The notes under the pieces were generated by a model that worked only from the letters and a program-made list of their open reading frames with translations, did not search any database and had not been told where the DNA came from. The position numbers and the translations under genes were made by a program. From Luscinia megarhynchos (taxonomy: Eukaryota > Chordata > Aves > Passeriformes > Turdidae), in contig JAPFBE010000003.1 in assembly GCA_034336665.1 (NCBI GenBank), positions 13,494,360 through 13,558,359 of the forward strand: a stretch of 64,000 nucleotides of DNA, in the 5' to 3' direction. This document shows positions 33,401 through 47,425 of this stretch, piece after piece (position 1 is the first letter of the stretch; each line of letters opens with the position of its first letter).

Positions 33401-36400
33401 ACAGCTGCAGAATAAAGATGAGAAATCAGTGTTCCAAGTAAGTGGTTTTACAGTCACAGCACTGTAGAATCTAATGCATTATGTGCTAAAGGAGGAAAAA
33501 ATTTAAGGAACAGCTAATAAGGTTAAATATATTTCCCTTTTGGCTTTTCAGCAGTCTTACTTCCTGTGCTGCATTACCCTGATCAGCTCTAATATGTGCA
33601 GAACAATAACAAATGTCAATATACATTGCCCCCACCTCCCCTTCATTGTTTATACATTGGAATTTTTTTTGTTCCAGTTTTCCTATAGACCACTGCAGGC
33701 TCCATGTTCTTCCTTTGGATTAAGTGTGCTGCTGTGATTTGCATGCATGAAGAAAATCTAACTGAATTTTCCATTTTTATTGGAAATATGAAAAAAATCG
33801 TTATATATTGTCCTCTGGGAAATAACTGCAGCATTTGAATAGTGCTTAGAATTACATCAAAGATTGCAAGTGTGTGTGTGGGAGGAATGGCATAGCTATG
33901 CTTTAGAAAAATTACTTGGTTTGAGAGTATTTTGTATTGCTTTTTTTAATGTTTGAACTACCACATTGCTGTTTGCTTTTGACGGAGGATGTTAGCTTTC
34001 AAAATGAAGATTTTTACCAGTTAAGCATAATATGCATTTAATTATCCATTTTCCCAGTTTTTGTACTATTTTAACCCATTTTTGTATTTGCACTGGCAAT
34101 ACATTTTTCTATTTCAAAGAAAAATTTATCTGCTGATAATGTATATGACTTTATGCCAAAAAAAGGATATTTGTTCCTTTAGTTTAATGCAGGAAGACAA
34201 GCTTTTCACTCATAGAATTCTGAAGCTTCTTTAGATGGTGTAAGGAGAAGTCTTACTGGTTTTGTGTCTACTTAAGTAATCCATTAAATGCTTGCTGCTG
34301 TTTAGGAGGAAAAATTTGTTGATGTTGAAAATTGCAGCTTTACTAAAAGTAATACCAGCAGGAATGTGAAAGGAGGGATTAAGTGATTTAAACACATTTT
34401 TAAAACATTTAGAAATAATAATTTCCAAGTGTTGACCCCTGTATGATGTGAGATCCCATTATTTCCAGATGAATATATATTGCTTCTGTCACTTGGGGAA
34501 TGTTCCTTCATTTTTTACTTTTTCTTGCATGATACATTGTTGTGTTATTCTGTTCTTATTCTCACATTTGCAAATTCCAACTGTCCCATTTTTAAACCTG
34601 ATCATTGGCTGAGCTAAGTCTTAGTTGGTCTTTTAAAGGACTGTAACTTACACAGTTGTACTCTCTGAAAGTCCTTGTAACCACTGAACCTTTTGGCCGA
34701 TTTCAGACAGCAGTGAGAGTTGTTTTAAATTGCTGTGTGTTTTATGAAAATGAGTGGCCCATTTAAAGGCAAGTGATCATTAAATCTCTTGAACAGGAAG
34801 GACCAAGTATGACCTCAGCTATTATTAAACATCAGAGAACTGGGGATAGAAGGAGAGGGGTTTTGAGTGCTCTGATGAAAGAAGGAAGTAAGCTAATATT
34901 GGTACTTTTATTTGATATCAGAAATCCAGTTAGAAAGCAAAATCCTGTAAAGTCAGGCATTATGCTTCCTCTTCAGTTAGTTGCTTCTTTTTGAGGTGAT
35001 AAGAATTAGTAAAGTGGTTCTTTCCTCATCTGCTTTTGTCTAAGAATTGGCAACAACTAAAAAATATCTGATGGTAATTTTTCTTTCTGGTAGGCATTTG
35101 ATGTTGAGGGAATAAGAGACTCACAATATGAGGTTCCAGAGCAGTTTGCATGTTTCTCTTTGTCTTCAGTGACATTGAAGGGAAGGTGCTATCATGGATA
35201 CTCCTGAGAAAGTGATTGGATTGCCATCTTTGTTCTTTTGTTGCTGCTCGTACTTTCAGGAATTTGAATTCTGTGAGAAGGCCTTAATTGTAATGAACAC
35301 TCCCAGTATTGACTTTATTGTGCACAGAACCCATCATCAGGCTTCAACAGTGTGGGAGTGGTGCTGATTTCATGAGGTGTGGCTACAAACACCCACTCAC
35401 CAGTTTAGTTTTGCACAGACAAAGGGTATCTCCAGTTTGGTTTTCCAGGATGTGTGCTGAGGAGTGAAGGAGAGGAGATGATTAACCATTGAGTCTAATA
35501 AAATGCATTCCTGTTGCAATGGCAGCAGCCAGAATGTGGTGCTTGAGGAAGTGAGGGTAAGTGGTAACTCTATGAGGCTGTGAAACACGGGCCAGCCTAG
35601 AGTCACTTCTGGGTCCATATACTTGTGTGAAGTTTTATGATCTTGAGAATCTGCAGGTTTTTTCTAATCTAATTTTCTAATGGTATCATTTAGCTTTTCA
35701 TGTGGGTTACCAGTACCAAAACATTATTAGCTTTATTTGTTATAGAAAATTCAGAGTTAAATGCAACAAGTATCTGAGGGAAAGTTGAAGTGTAATTTAA
35801 GGTGGGAAGAAGTGGAATAAAAGTAGCTGAACCAATTCTAATAGTAAATGAATGCCAAATAGGGAAGCTCTTTCTCTCTCTTCCTGCACAACCTGCATCA
35901 GGTTGGTTCTTGTGCCAAACACCACAGTGTCAAGTCAGTAGTCAGCTCACTGGGAAGCAGAAAAATTTCTAGTTTTGAGGTTTTGTATGTGCTGGGAAGA
36001 GGGGGTGATCATACTTGTATCATGTGTCTTTTTCATGTCTGTCCCTTCCTGCTCTTAGTTTACTTTTTAGTCGTATTTATGAGTGGATATGACTTTCTGG
36101 AGAAGCCAAATGAACCCCAGAAATGGCTCAAAGTAGGCAGCAGGAGCTCAGGTCCTGGAATGTGACAGAGAAGGAGAATGGAGTGTGCTGTGGTCCTTTG
36201 ATGAATTGTTAATTGCTTCAAGCTGTGTGCAACTTTACCCTGCCTAAACCCAAGGAAATTGAGCAACATTTTGAGAAATTTCTGGATTTTGAGTAGGTTT
36301 TTAATTTGATTATTAATTTTAACTTTATTAATTGATTTTAACAGGGGTAGGATCCTGCTACTCTTAGATTTTTTTTTTTTGTTAATTTGCAGTTTAATTA

Positions 36401-37209
36401 TAGCTTGCATATAAGTAACACTATATCTGCAAATGCTTAATGAGCAACTAGGCTTCACTAAGCCCACTATACAGAATATTAATATTTGTAACCTATTCTT
36501 GTTAGTGCTTCTTGTTGCCTTAGTATTTTGCTCTTCATAGATCTCAAAACTTACTAGAGTAAGAAATGGGGGAGAACATGATGGGACTGTGTTTTTCCAG
36601 GAGAAGTGAAGCACACAATCTCAGATTGTAACTGTTCATTTACAACTGTTCATTGTAGATGTTCATTTTCCTACATATAACTTTTGAGTAAATTGACATA
36701 GATTTTAAAACATAATAATTATTTTTTTTTTAGATCATACCATGTACAGATCTACTGAAGCTTGTTTCTGAAGTTAAGGAAGTTTGGCTTCCTTTTTGAG
36801 ACCTTTGATATTCAAGAGTGGGTGTTTTATTGCTCCCCTGAGATAGATTCTTTAGAAAGATTGACGGGGAGGAGAGGAAAAAAACACGACAACCTTTTTA
36901 CTTCATTGTATGACCATGAATTAACTTGGAGTTAAGGAATCATTTTGGCAGTATTGCATAGTTATTTTTGTTCATTACCCTGTCTTTAAAATGAGAATAT
37001 TGGTTTGGGGAGAAATATTTAAAGTTTGTGATTTAAGTTATTTACTAAGTTGATTTTTCAGCTGCAGAGAAACAGAATGAATGATGAAGACTTTTAAGTC
37101 CTAATCAAAGCAATCTAAGTTAGGATTTATCTGGTCAGGATGGGCTTGTAATATGTTACTAGAAATTATGATTTATTTTTATTTTTATTTATTTTTTTCT
37201 TCCCCCCAG
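30181..37209 (+). other. KLHL15: KLHL15 first intron
   Basis: About 7 kb of AT-rich sequence ending in the acceptor TTCTTCCCCCCAG. I see no embedded gene or well-preserved transposon. A minor untranslated exon cannot be excluded. Confidence 0.6.
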
Positions 37210-37216
37210 GTGATTC

Positions 37217-37921
37217 ATGGCAGGGGACGTGGAAGGGTTTAGCTCCTCCATCCACGACACCAGTGTCTCTGCAGGATTCAGAGCACTGTATGAGGAGGGA
37301 TTGCTTCTTGATGTCACACTTGTCATTGAAGACCACCAATTTCAGGCCCATAAAGCACTGCTTGCCACCCAGAGTGATTACTTCAGGATTATGTTCACAG
37401 CAGACATGCGAGAACGAGATCAGGACAAAATCCATTTGAAAGGCCTGACAGCTACAGGCTTCAGTCATGTCCTCCAATTCATGTACTATGGAACTATTGA
37501 ACTGAGTATGAACACTGTTCATGAAATCCTTCAGGCTGCCATGTATGTCCAGCTTATAGAAGTGGTAAAGTTTTGCTGCTCTTTTCTCTTAGCTAAAATC
37601 TGCTTAGAAAACTGTGCAGAAATTATGAGACTTCTGGATGATTTTGGTGTAAACATCGAAGGAGTCAGGGAAAAATTGGATTCCTTTCTGCTAGAGAATT
37701 TTGTGCCACTCATGTCCAGACCTGACTTTCTTTCATATCTGAGCTTTGAGAAGCTCATGTCTTACTTGGATAATGATCATCTGAGCAGGTTTCCCGAGAT
37801 AGAGCTGTATGAAGCTGTTCAGGCCTGGCTACGCCATGATAGAAGACGCTGGAGACATACGGACACCATCATTCAGAACATCAGGTTTTGTTTGATGACA
37901 CCATCCAGTGTTTTTGAGAAG
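37217..37921 (+). CDS. KLHL15: KLHL15 coding exon A: BTB and BACK (residues 1-235)
   Basis: Acceptor CCCCCCAG at 37,209. The exon carries seven 5'UTR bases, then ATG. It ends TTTGAGAAG at 37,921 with donor GTTGGT, a weak donor. If not spliced, the frame continues seven codons to TAG at 37,943-37,945. That would give a 242-residue protein with BTB and BACK but no Kelch propeller. Confidence 0.97.
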
Positions 37922-40900
37922 GTTGGTGCATTTGAAAAGCAGTAGGCAGGATTCATCATTTAGTTAGGGCAGCATGCCATTAAATAGGTAAGATTCCAGA
38001 AGCTATGAGAAGGAACAAAATGATAGCATTTTTTTTTCTAATAAAGAAAAGCATAGAAGTTCTTTCAAATATTTAGAAGTCTTGTCTTTGGTTATTAGAC
38101 AATAATACCTGCAGTGGCTGGGGAACAGGTATGTTTGCAGTACATGTTTATACATGACTCCATATGGAAAAGACCTTTTGAAATAAGGTCACTTGTATCT
38201 AGTTTGATTTCAGTCATTCTTAACTGTTTTCTGCAAGTTGCTTCTTGCTTTCCAGAGGCTTTAGACCTGCACGTAATATGTAGGGTGTATGTTATGATGG
38301 TTGTTATCAATATAATCAAGAATAGTGACTGTAGATCTTATGTGGCTTAAGTACAGGGGAGGGTTATTTACAAATGAAAGGTAACATCTGCTCTGAAATC
38401 TTCAGAGTGTTGTTGTTGTATCTTCAATACTTGTGGTATTACACAGCAGTTAGAAGTTAGAAGTAAGAAGAAGTTAGAAGTAAGCCCTTATCCTGCAAAG
38501 TTAAACATACACTTGGTTGTACACAAGACATAATACAATCAAAAATTGATGGTATAAAATGTAATGATTTACTTATCAGAGGACTCTTTGTAACAGGCGA
38601 TCTTATAATTAAATGTATTTTATTGTATGTAGCAAGAGTTAAAGGAGAACTTGCCTTTTCTACTTTTCTGTTGAAGAACAGACAAAAAATTGTTTTGTAG
38701 TTCTTTGGAATCTCTGAATATTTGTTAACACTAGAGGATTACATACTTTGTAAGCAGTTCTCTTACAGGCCAGTAGCAGTGTTCAGGTTAGGAATTATTT
38801 ATCTGTGGTGTTTTAACAATGTTAATTTTGTGTTACAAGATACAACTTCAGCTTCTGTGTTTTTCACCTCTCAGGAAATTAATAGGAGTTCAGACTCCAT
38901 GGTTTTGTTGTGCGTCTTAAAAGTTAATCTGCCATATATTTTTACTTTAGTATTTAGTGAATATACAGACAAGGTTGTATAGGTTTTGGTGGTTTTAAGG
39001 GCCTCTGGATCATCCAAGCAGTAATTCTTATACTTATTTGTATTTCAGATGGTAAGAGCTATTAATTACTTCAGACTAGTGGATTTTAATATTTTGGATA
39101 TTTTTTTTCTGTGTGTGAACTGAGTATAGGAAGTAATAATACATTAAATATATTTGTTTTGCCATATTGGACTATAGACATGAACATATTTTAGAACACT
39201 AATGTAATGTTTATATTGGGTTAAAACATTCTTAACTAGTAAGAGCTGAACTCTGCAAGATACTGTGTAGTTGTTTTAAATAGCACTTCTACCATATTAT
39301 TGCATCATTTAAACCCTTCAGTAATAAAACCTACAGAATTCACAACATTTTTTTGGAGGTTAATCTATTAAGGCAGGATTTGTGAGTCTGCTTCAGCTAT
39401 ATGAGTTTTGGCAATGCAAGCTCAAGCATCAAGCTGTCCTCAGTTAAATTCTGTAAGTGAAAGTGTATGTTGGCCTTCAGCATTATATTTGGGTATAACT
39501 TTTGGAGTTGGTTTTGATATCATTGGTATAAATTCTGCATACAGTGCTTCTCAAGTTTTATCTTGACAGCTGCCCAATGGCCCAATAGGTAAAAATTCAG
39601 CAGAGAAGTTGTTTTCAGCATGCCACGTTCTATATCTATATCTATATGTAAAAGCTTTATCTGGTAATACCCTTTCTGTTAATTGTATGTGGGAGCAGAG
39701 AAAAGCCAGTGCAGATTATGGAGTGAGACAGCTCAGCAGAGGGAAGCAGAGCTAATTATGTCATTTGTTACTGCAGCTAGGAATGCATTTGTGTTTTACC
39801 CTGGCTAGAGAGTACCAAGTTATCTAGCAGGACAAGTGACAAAGGACAACTGCTGTTGGAGCCAACATCAGAATATAGAACACTTCATTTTTTTAATAAA
39901 AGAGCATGTCTGTTTACTGTTCTGGCAGTAACTTGGAGAGAGCCTCTTTCTTTCTCTGTATGGAATGGGGAAATAGTGGTAAAACTCCTTTTTTTGGAGA
40001 TCCACAAAGAGAAACCTTTTCCTGAAGCCAGCACATACTAAATGCAGGAATGTACCAAACACAGTCTGGGGTTGACTCTTCCAGTTCACCAAACTCTGTA
40101 TTTGCTCTACACTGGCCAGCTTGTCATGTACTTTTGTGTAATCTTTCTAATATGCATTTCTCAGATGCCTGTCACTGTAGGATATAAATGACATATAACT
40201 TCACTTTGCAAGTCATGGTAAGGGTACTTTTGTCCTCTTAAGCCATTCTGTTCCTTACAATTTTTTGTGGAGAGGTGTGCATTTTAAAAATTGAATCAGT
40301 GAGTCTAGATTAATACCTGGAGGCTGATGTACATTTAGAGTGCAAAGTGAAGGTACAGCATGTTTGCTTGCTGCAAAATGCCCTGGAAGAATGGCTTCTG
40401 AACTATTGAGTAGGTACTCCTTTCATTCCTCAGCTCTTAAAGTACATGCAGATGTATGGAGAAAATGGAAAGATAAATCAAGTAAGGATTTAGGGGATAG
40501 TTACAAAGTAAAGGCAAAATGTTTGGGGAAAAACGTAAGTTTCTTTATCTACATTGTGCTTTCCTATTTTATGAAACATATCCATGGCTCTGTAAGTCTT
40601 GAGGAAGTTTGGAGATAGAAGTTGGAGTGCCTTTTGCCTGGATTACTGAGTTAATCTCCATGTTACTGGAGACAACCATGTCATGATTTCACTGAAATAG
40701 ACTGTTTAAGCTCCATTTAGTTTCTGTGTACTACTCAGAATGAAATGTTTTTTTTGAAATCTCTGTCCTTAGGGGTTTTTTATGTCCAGTCTGTAAGGTT
40801 TGTTATGACTAGCCCATGCTGATTTATTAATTGCCAGCTTAAATAAAAAAATTACTTATAACCAGGTTCATCAGCTTCTGCTGTAGAGGTATGAATAGCA

Positions 40901-43900
40901 CATTCTTTGAATATTTGCTGTCCTGTTCCTAGAAAATAGTGATTTTTGAGATGTCATTGTAACTTTATGTTACTGTGACTTTACCTTCCATAAATGTGTT
41001 GAATTTCTTTTTTCTCCCATTTGCCTCCATGTCTAGTAGAACATATGTATCTACTTACACAACTTTGTTTGCTGAAGTGTAGAATAAGAAGTGTGGGTAA
41101 AGTTAGGGGTTCCTCTTATTGCACATAGGTGCTGTGCTTAATATTTTTGGCTGTTAAGGTTACTGTTGATTTGAATAGATTTGTTAGCAGTATTTATCAC
41201 ATGCTGAGCTTCTTAATTGTGGCATATCGACTGTTGACTCCACTCTGATTTGAGATCAGATTGAGTTAGACTCCATTTTGACTTTGACTATTTCTTTTTC
41301 CAGTTTCTAAAAAGGAGCAGCTGAGTAATCAATTTGAGGGCATTGACCTTGCTGCACAGAGGCTGTGCCTTTTTGTGATTAGGCTGAAAACACTTAAATG
41401 ATTTCTATTCTTGCAGAATAGCCCTTCAAAGCCCTTCACTGGTACTCAGCAGTTCTCATACCAGCTTATAATTGTGATTAGAATATGGCCAGAAATAAGT
41501 AGATGTGACAATAATGAGGATCCTTGTTAGTGGAGTTGATGGATCTTCAGTGTTGATTCAAGTTGATCTCTAGTAAAATATGTTTTTTGGGTTTTTTTAA
41601 GTAAGAATTTGGTCTTTAGAAGTGTGATATAGGTACCATCATTGTTTATTGGAAAGGTGGAGCACTGCTTCTGTAATCCTAGTAGCTGATTTGCTTCACA
41701 GGAATTGGCAGGTTTAAGAAATCTAAGCACAATAAGTTAGAATCTTTAAAACAATTCTCTGTTTACATGACTAGAGATGATAAAAATGACATTATGAGCC
41801 ACTGAGATTTTTCTGTGCTTTTGTTTTTGTTTGTCTTTGGGTTTTTTTTACCTGTTCTACAGAAGGAAGCAAGTTAATATCTATCCCATATAATAACATA
41901 CTGAAACTTAATTACCAAGTGCACAAATAATAGCTGTTTAGTTGGGCAGCTCAAAACAAGCCTTTCTTTCTGGTTTTGAAAGCTTTTTCTTATAGACCTA
42001 AGTAACTAATGCAAATAGAGCAGTAGCTGTAAATGGTTTTATGAGGAAATTTTTTTTAAAGGCTATATACTGAAGTCAAATGTGTTACAGAACATTTACC
42101 TTGCATTTCATTGCTTTTCCTGTCTCTTATTAAATAGAATAATTATTTTTGGGGAGGGGGAAGGTTGATGCACATAACCTGGGACACAGCTGGTCTTTTG
42201 TGGGGATAACTTTACAAATTAGAAATTAATGGCTAAATATTTTGTTTTACTTCTTCATATAATATAAATGGAAATTTTGGAGATTTCCATAGCTGCTACA
42301 ACTAGAAAAGTATTCATTCAATACAGCAGAAAAATGGGCAATGAATAATCAATGCATTAATTTGGAAAGCCAGCATTTTTTATGCTGTGTTTCACTGATT
42401 TGAAGTGAAGAAGAGAAAATGCATTAAAGTTCAAATATACTGTGACTGGAGGGATGCCCTAGGGGACAAGTAGTGGGGTGGATATTTTAATTATCTTTAC
42501 ATCTTTTATTATGGAATAACACATTTGATTTTGTTTATGCTGCTCTCAGTCTTTGTAGCTGAAAGTCTGATTGTGACCCACTGGTACTTCATACATTGAG
42601 ATAGTTCCCATTCTCCATCTCTGGAGATCTTACATTAGGCTGTGTCCCAGCATAACCTCTTTAAGGAGGTTTTCTCCAGAAGATTAAAGAAAGAATTGGA
42701 AAGAATGTAAAAAATCACATGAGCAAAGCTTTAGCACTTGGATTAAATTCCTTTCCCATATGACTGGGGTTGATAAGGAAGTCCAACTTAAAATGCCTTT
42801 GAGACCCTTCAGCAAGGTGACAGAACAGTTTAAAGAAAAACTTTGAAAATGCTTTGAAGCATTTATATATTTTTTAGTTGGTGATGTACTCTTTAGGAAT
42901 GCACATTTGTTTTACTTCAGGGTTCGTGACAATTCCAGTACATTTCCATCTGTTTTGCCAAAATCCATGTGTTCTGTTTGAGTGTTGGTAATTATGGACT
43001 TATTCCTTCCAGAGCTTCTCCATTTGAACATAACTGGAAAATTGGTCTGTTGATAAGCACTTTGACATTTGCTTATCAACTTCTTGTTGCTGCTTACAGG
43101 TAGTGGCAGAGCCTGTTTTTGAAAGCTGAGGGCTTTCCTTCTGCGTATTTTGGGTGTCAGATAGAAATTCCTGCAAAAGCCCATGGGCTTTCATCTGCTG
43201 ATATTCACAACTTACAGTTGTTTTAAATACCAAGCTACCTCAGTTTTAATGCTTCTCTTTTTTGATTATATATACAAGTAATGAAAATTACTCTCAAGTT
43301 ATTTGAAAGTGTAGGCAGAGGGGTTTTCTTACTAGGGGCTGAACGGGGCTTTCAAATAGTTCTGGAACGTTTCATAATGTGTGACTGAAATTGGGCCAAG
43401 TGACCTACATTTGCTTTGTTTTCATTTGCATCAAACAAGTGTGAGCAGTCTGTACTTTCCCATAGGCAGATCCTAACATTCATCTTAGATTATCATTTGA
43501 GCCTCAGGAGAGGTACTGCTCCTGTATGGCAGAGGTTATGCTGGTGAAAGGTGGATGGCTAAAACAGGGATATTCTTCCTTGACAGCCAAGTCTAGGAAT
43601 GCCTTTTCTTACCAGAAGTGAGGTAGTACATCACTCTTGTTTTGTGGGATTTTTTTCCTGCATATTGTAAGAATTGCTAGTGCTTGTGTGTTTTCATGTT
43701 CAGCTCTTCAAACTTGTGCTTGTCAAAGCTTCCCCGTGAACTTCAGTCACAGAGGGGTGTTAATAACTGGGAGTTGCATTTGCTCCTTGATGTCTTTTTC
43801 ATTTAAGGTAAGAGGTTGAGGCTTTGCTTTGACATGAGTGCCTTTGTTGAGATAAGCAGTAGTAAACTGATAGATTCATTCCCTGGTCTTGAGGGTCCTT

Positions 43901-46900
43901 CTCTGGAATTAGAGATACTCCTTGTTTTCTTCAGCATGCTCTCATGGGGTGAGATTCAGGCTATGTGAAGGAGTGGAGTGATGAGGTTGTAGGCTTATTT
44001 TAATTCCGGTTTCTGGCTGGTATTCTGATTTCTAGATCTAATAACAGAGTTGTAAATGTTGAGGGAGAAAGAAAAACATTTTCCATCTCTGCCAGACTTT
44101 ACTGGTATGCTTCACATTGTAAGCTTGTTGTTCCTGTTGTCTTCTATAATTACCCAAGAAAACCTGAACTGCATATAGGTGTAACAAAGATAATTTTTTT
44201 TTTTTTTAATTCCAAAGAGGATAGCTCCAATTTGGGAATATGTCAAGTAGTCCTGCTGGTTTAGAATTTGAAAGTTCCTTTTAAGGATAAAGTAACCCAG
44301 CCATGAGTCTTTGTTATTTTAACATCCTTTTTCATTTTTTGTAATCTTTGTATGTTACAATTTTTCTGCCAGCATATTTTCGGTAATTTATGTTCAGTTT
44401 TTATAGTCAGGCAAGGTATATGGTTTATTCTAACAAATGCCATATGAGCAGATCTGTCTTTGTATGATTTATTCTTTATTTGCAACAAGAAAACAGAGCT
44501 GTTGTTCCCAGAAGAGCTGGGCTTACTCTGGGTTTTCTGTAAGTACCATACCTGTGTAAACCTTTTTGCTCCAAAATAACTTCTGGTAAAAACAGTAGAA
44601 AGAAGCTGGACAGTGCTGCAAGAATAATATATGTGAGCTGCATGTGACCATCCTCCTTTTTTTTTTTTTTTCAAACAAAGATAAATTGAACTTGTCAAAA
44701 TTAAAGTGGAAGAAAGAAAAAGTGTAAATAAAAACATCAAGTCACTGTCACTCTTGAGCTATACATTGCTTTAAAATGGTAGGTTACTATTCAGCATTTT
44801 TTTTTAAATCTGGTGTTTCAAACCATCTCAAAAACTGTGAAAATTGTTTTCAATAATAACAGTTTGAAAGATTTTGTAAAAAATTCTTTGACAGCAGAAT
44901 ATCTTAATTACTACACAAGGAAGAGATGATTAACAGATGGCTAACAAAATTTTAATGGTATGTGTTTATGGAACAGGCAGCTACTTTATTCACAAGATAT
45001 AAAGAACATTAGTTTATAAATTTCTTTCCATATAAAATTCATTCCACCACCCCTGAGGCATTTGTTCTTTGGGACAGAGGATAGAAGGAGGTGGGGTAAA
45101 AGATACTTAAAAATAGTAGCTCCTGGTGTTACCTTGTGATCACTTGAAATTTCAGAGTAGCCTCAGATTTTTTTCAGAGCATTGTTTCTTATTTGGAGCT
45201 GATGGGTACTAAAGGCTTTTAGACTGTTTGAAAGCAATCCAATTTCATGTGAAAGAAACTGGGATTTAGGATCAAATCTGATGGAGGATTTGTGTATTTG
45301 GCAACATCTAGCAGGTTTTTATTTGTTTTAGAAGTGTGATTCAAAATGCTGTATTATACCAGACTGTACAGGAAGAGTGAGGCCTCTGAAGAGATTCCCA
45401 CGGTGAGCTGAGGACAGCCTTGGGCTAGATTAATTAAAATGTTCAAGACAGGGATGTGTTTTGGAACAGTCTCAGGACCAGCCTCAGGCACTTAAATTGG
45501 CTTAGATAGTAGGAAGGGTCCCAGAAAGGAATTCTTATTTTCCCCTGTGCCTACAACTCCAATAGAACTGACCAGGAATGGCTCTTAGGTTTTAACTTTC
45601 ACCTGGGAAGTGAAAGTTCAAATCTACCTCTGTAATTTGCCAAAGAAAATCAGAACTGAAGGATTATAGGTTGAGATGTTTCTTTCTTGTGTTAAAGGCA
45701 TGTGTAAACATGTGGAGACTCAAGAGGGGAAAGCATAAGGCCATCATCATGATGAGTGGTTGGTGCAAGGACATATTCTGAAGGAAGGTGGTTGGGTACC
45801 TTCCCTTCCCCACCCCATGGCAATTAAATAGCCCTGTGAGCAGAGCCTAGCATTTGAGAGCTCAGGCTTCATGTGTGAGAATTCAGGAAAAAAACAGACT
45901 AGAGTAGACTTTGGTAACCACAGAATGGGTGTGTAGAATGTCTTTGAAACCCAGGAAAAGGTGGATTTTTTAATTCGAGTACTTTATGGATTAAGCAGAA
46001 GATGAACAGAAGGTTTTTTCAAGAGAAGGAATAATGATTTTTAGACTTGAGGTTTTCAGTTGTGCCTAATTCCAGCATAAAATCTGCATGTGATTATTCT
46101 GCTGAGAATGTTAGTCACTGCTCTTAATCACTATATTGCCTTCTGGATTTTGGATAACAATACATCAGTTTAAACCTTCATGCATAAATGCAATTGCTCT
46201 CAAGATTGCCTGAATGAAACAAAGTAAAATAATCTTCTAATGACACATAGTGATTTAGATTTTCTGGGTTGTTTGTCTTGGTCAGAATTTTAATATATTT
46301 TAAATGTATTCATAGGTAAAAACATCAGAGTTTTATCGCTACTCCCGGCAGCTGCGACATGAGGTTGACCAAGCCATGAATTACTTTCATAGCGTTCACC
46401 AACAGCCTTTGATGGAAATGAAATCGAACAAAATTCGTTCTGCCAAACCCCAGACTGCAGTATTTAGAGGAATGATAGGACACAGTATGGTAAACAGTAA
46501 AATTCTTCTCTTGCACAAACCAAGGGTCTGGTGGGAACTAGAGGGTCCTCAAGTACCTTTACGACCAGACTGCCTTGCCATTGTAAATAACTTCGTGTTC
46601 TTATTAGGTGGGGAAGAACTGGGGCCAGATGGGGAGTTCCATGCTTCATCCAAAGTGTTTAGATATGACCCAAGACAGAACACTTGGTTACGAATGGCAG
46701 ACATGTCTGTGCCACGTTCTGAGTTTGCTGTTGGCGTGATTGGCAGGTACGTTTATGCGGTGGCTGGGAGAACCAGGGATGAAACCTTCTACTCAACTGA
46801 ACGGTATGATATCACTGAAGATAAATGGGAATTTGTGGATCCCTATCCAGTCAATAAGTATGGACACGAAGGGACTGTGCTTGGTAACAAGCTGTATATC

Positions 46901-47425
46901 ACTGGTGGAATTACATCATCTTCAACTTCTAAGCAAGTGTGTGTGTTTGATCCCAGTAAAGAAGGGACAGTAGAGCAGCGAACACGGAGAACTCAAGTGG
47001 TCACTAACTGTTGGGAGAACAAATGCAAAATGAATTATGCAAGATGCTTTCACAAAATGATTTCTTATAATGGTAAGCTTTATGTCTTTGGTGGTGTCTG
47101 TGTGATCCTGAGAGCCTCCTTTGAATCTCAAGGATGTCCATCTACAGAGGTTTATGACCCTGATACTGATCAGTGGACTATATTGGCTTCTATGCCAATA
47201 GGTAGGAGTGGTCATGGTGTAGCTGTTCTGGACAAACAGATAATGGTTCTTGGAGGCCTTTGTTACAATGGTCATTACAGTGATTCAATTCTCACTTTTG
47301 ATCCAGAGGAAAACAAATGGAAAGAAGATGAATATCCAAGGATGCCGTGCAAGCTGGATGGCTTACAGGTCTGCAGCCTGCACTTTCCTGAGTATGTTTT
47401 GGAACATGTTAGACGTTGCAGCTAA
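37217..47425 (+). CDS. KLHL15: Kelch-like protein 15 (BTB-BACK-Kelch CUL3 adaptor)
   Basis: Substrate adaptor of CUL3-RING ubiquitin ligases. Known human targets include the PP2A subunit PPP2R5B, CtIP and doublecortin. Two coding exons, 37217-37921 and 46316-47425, join in phase 0 (GAG AAG | GTA AAA ACA) to give exactly 604 residues, the human length. The BTB domain spans about residues 20-125 (LLLDVTLVIEDHQFQAHKAL onward) and binds CUL3. BACK follows at about 130-235. Kelch repeats fill about 300-595 and show the usual Gly-Gly pairs (LLGGEE, ITGGIT, VFGGVC, VLGGLC). The start lies seven bases into the exon, and the N-terminus MAGDVEGFSSSIHDTSVSAG matches human with one change. Divergent from EIF2S3, which lies upstream. 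Confidence 0.98.
37922..46315 (+). other. KLHL15: KLHL15 intron between BACK and Kelch exons
   Basis: An 8.4-kb AT-rich intron with donor GTTGGT and acceptor TTCATAG. There are several T-rich runs (for example near 44,192-44,206). I recognise no nested gene or transposon. Confidence 0.75.
46316..47425 (+). CDS. KLHL15: KLHL15 coding exon B: Kelch propeller (residues 236-604)
   Basis: It begins GTAAAAACATCAGAG (Val-Lys-Thr-Ser-Glu), as in human. It encodes the linker and the whole six-bladed Kelch domain in a single 1,110-bp exon, ending HVRRCS then TAA. Conservation with human is very high through the propeller (for example CWENKCKMNYARCFHKMISY). Confidence 0.98.
   Translation, partial: VKTSEFYRYSRQLRHEVDQAMNYFHSVHQQPLMEMKSNKIRSAKPQTAVFRGMIGHSMVNSKILLLHKPRVWWELEGPQVPLRPDCLAIVNNFVFLLGGEELGPDGEFHASSKVFRYDPRQNTWLRMADMSVPRSEFAVGVIGRYVYAVAGRTRDETFYSTERYDITEDKWEFVDPYPVNKYGHEGTVLGNKLYITGGITSSSTSKQVCVFDPSKEGTVEQRTRRTQVVTNCWENKCKMNYARCFHKMISYNGKLYVFGGVCVILRASFESQGCPSTEVYDPDTDQWTILASMPIGRSGHGVAVLDKQIMVLGGLCYNGHYSDSILTFDPEENKWKEDEYPRMPCKLDGLQVCSLHFPEYVLEHVRRCS

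Noticed and set aside
36060..36614. 184-codon minus frame in KLHL15 intron 1
   Set aside because: It is Lys/Asn/Ile/Leu-rich with no domain, antisense to an intron, and AT-rich. No splice or promoter context was found.
44261..44740. 159-codon minus frame in the second KLHL15 intron
   Set aside because: It includes a poly-Lys run from a T-tract and has no recognisable domain. A chance frame is more likely.
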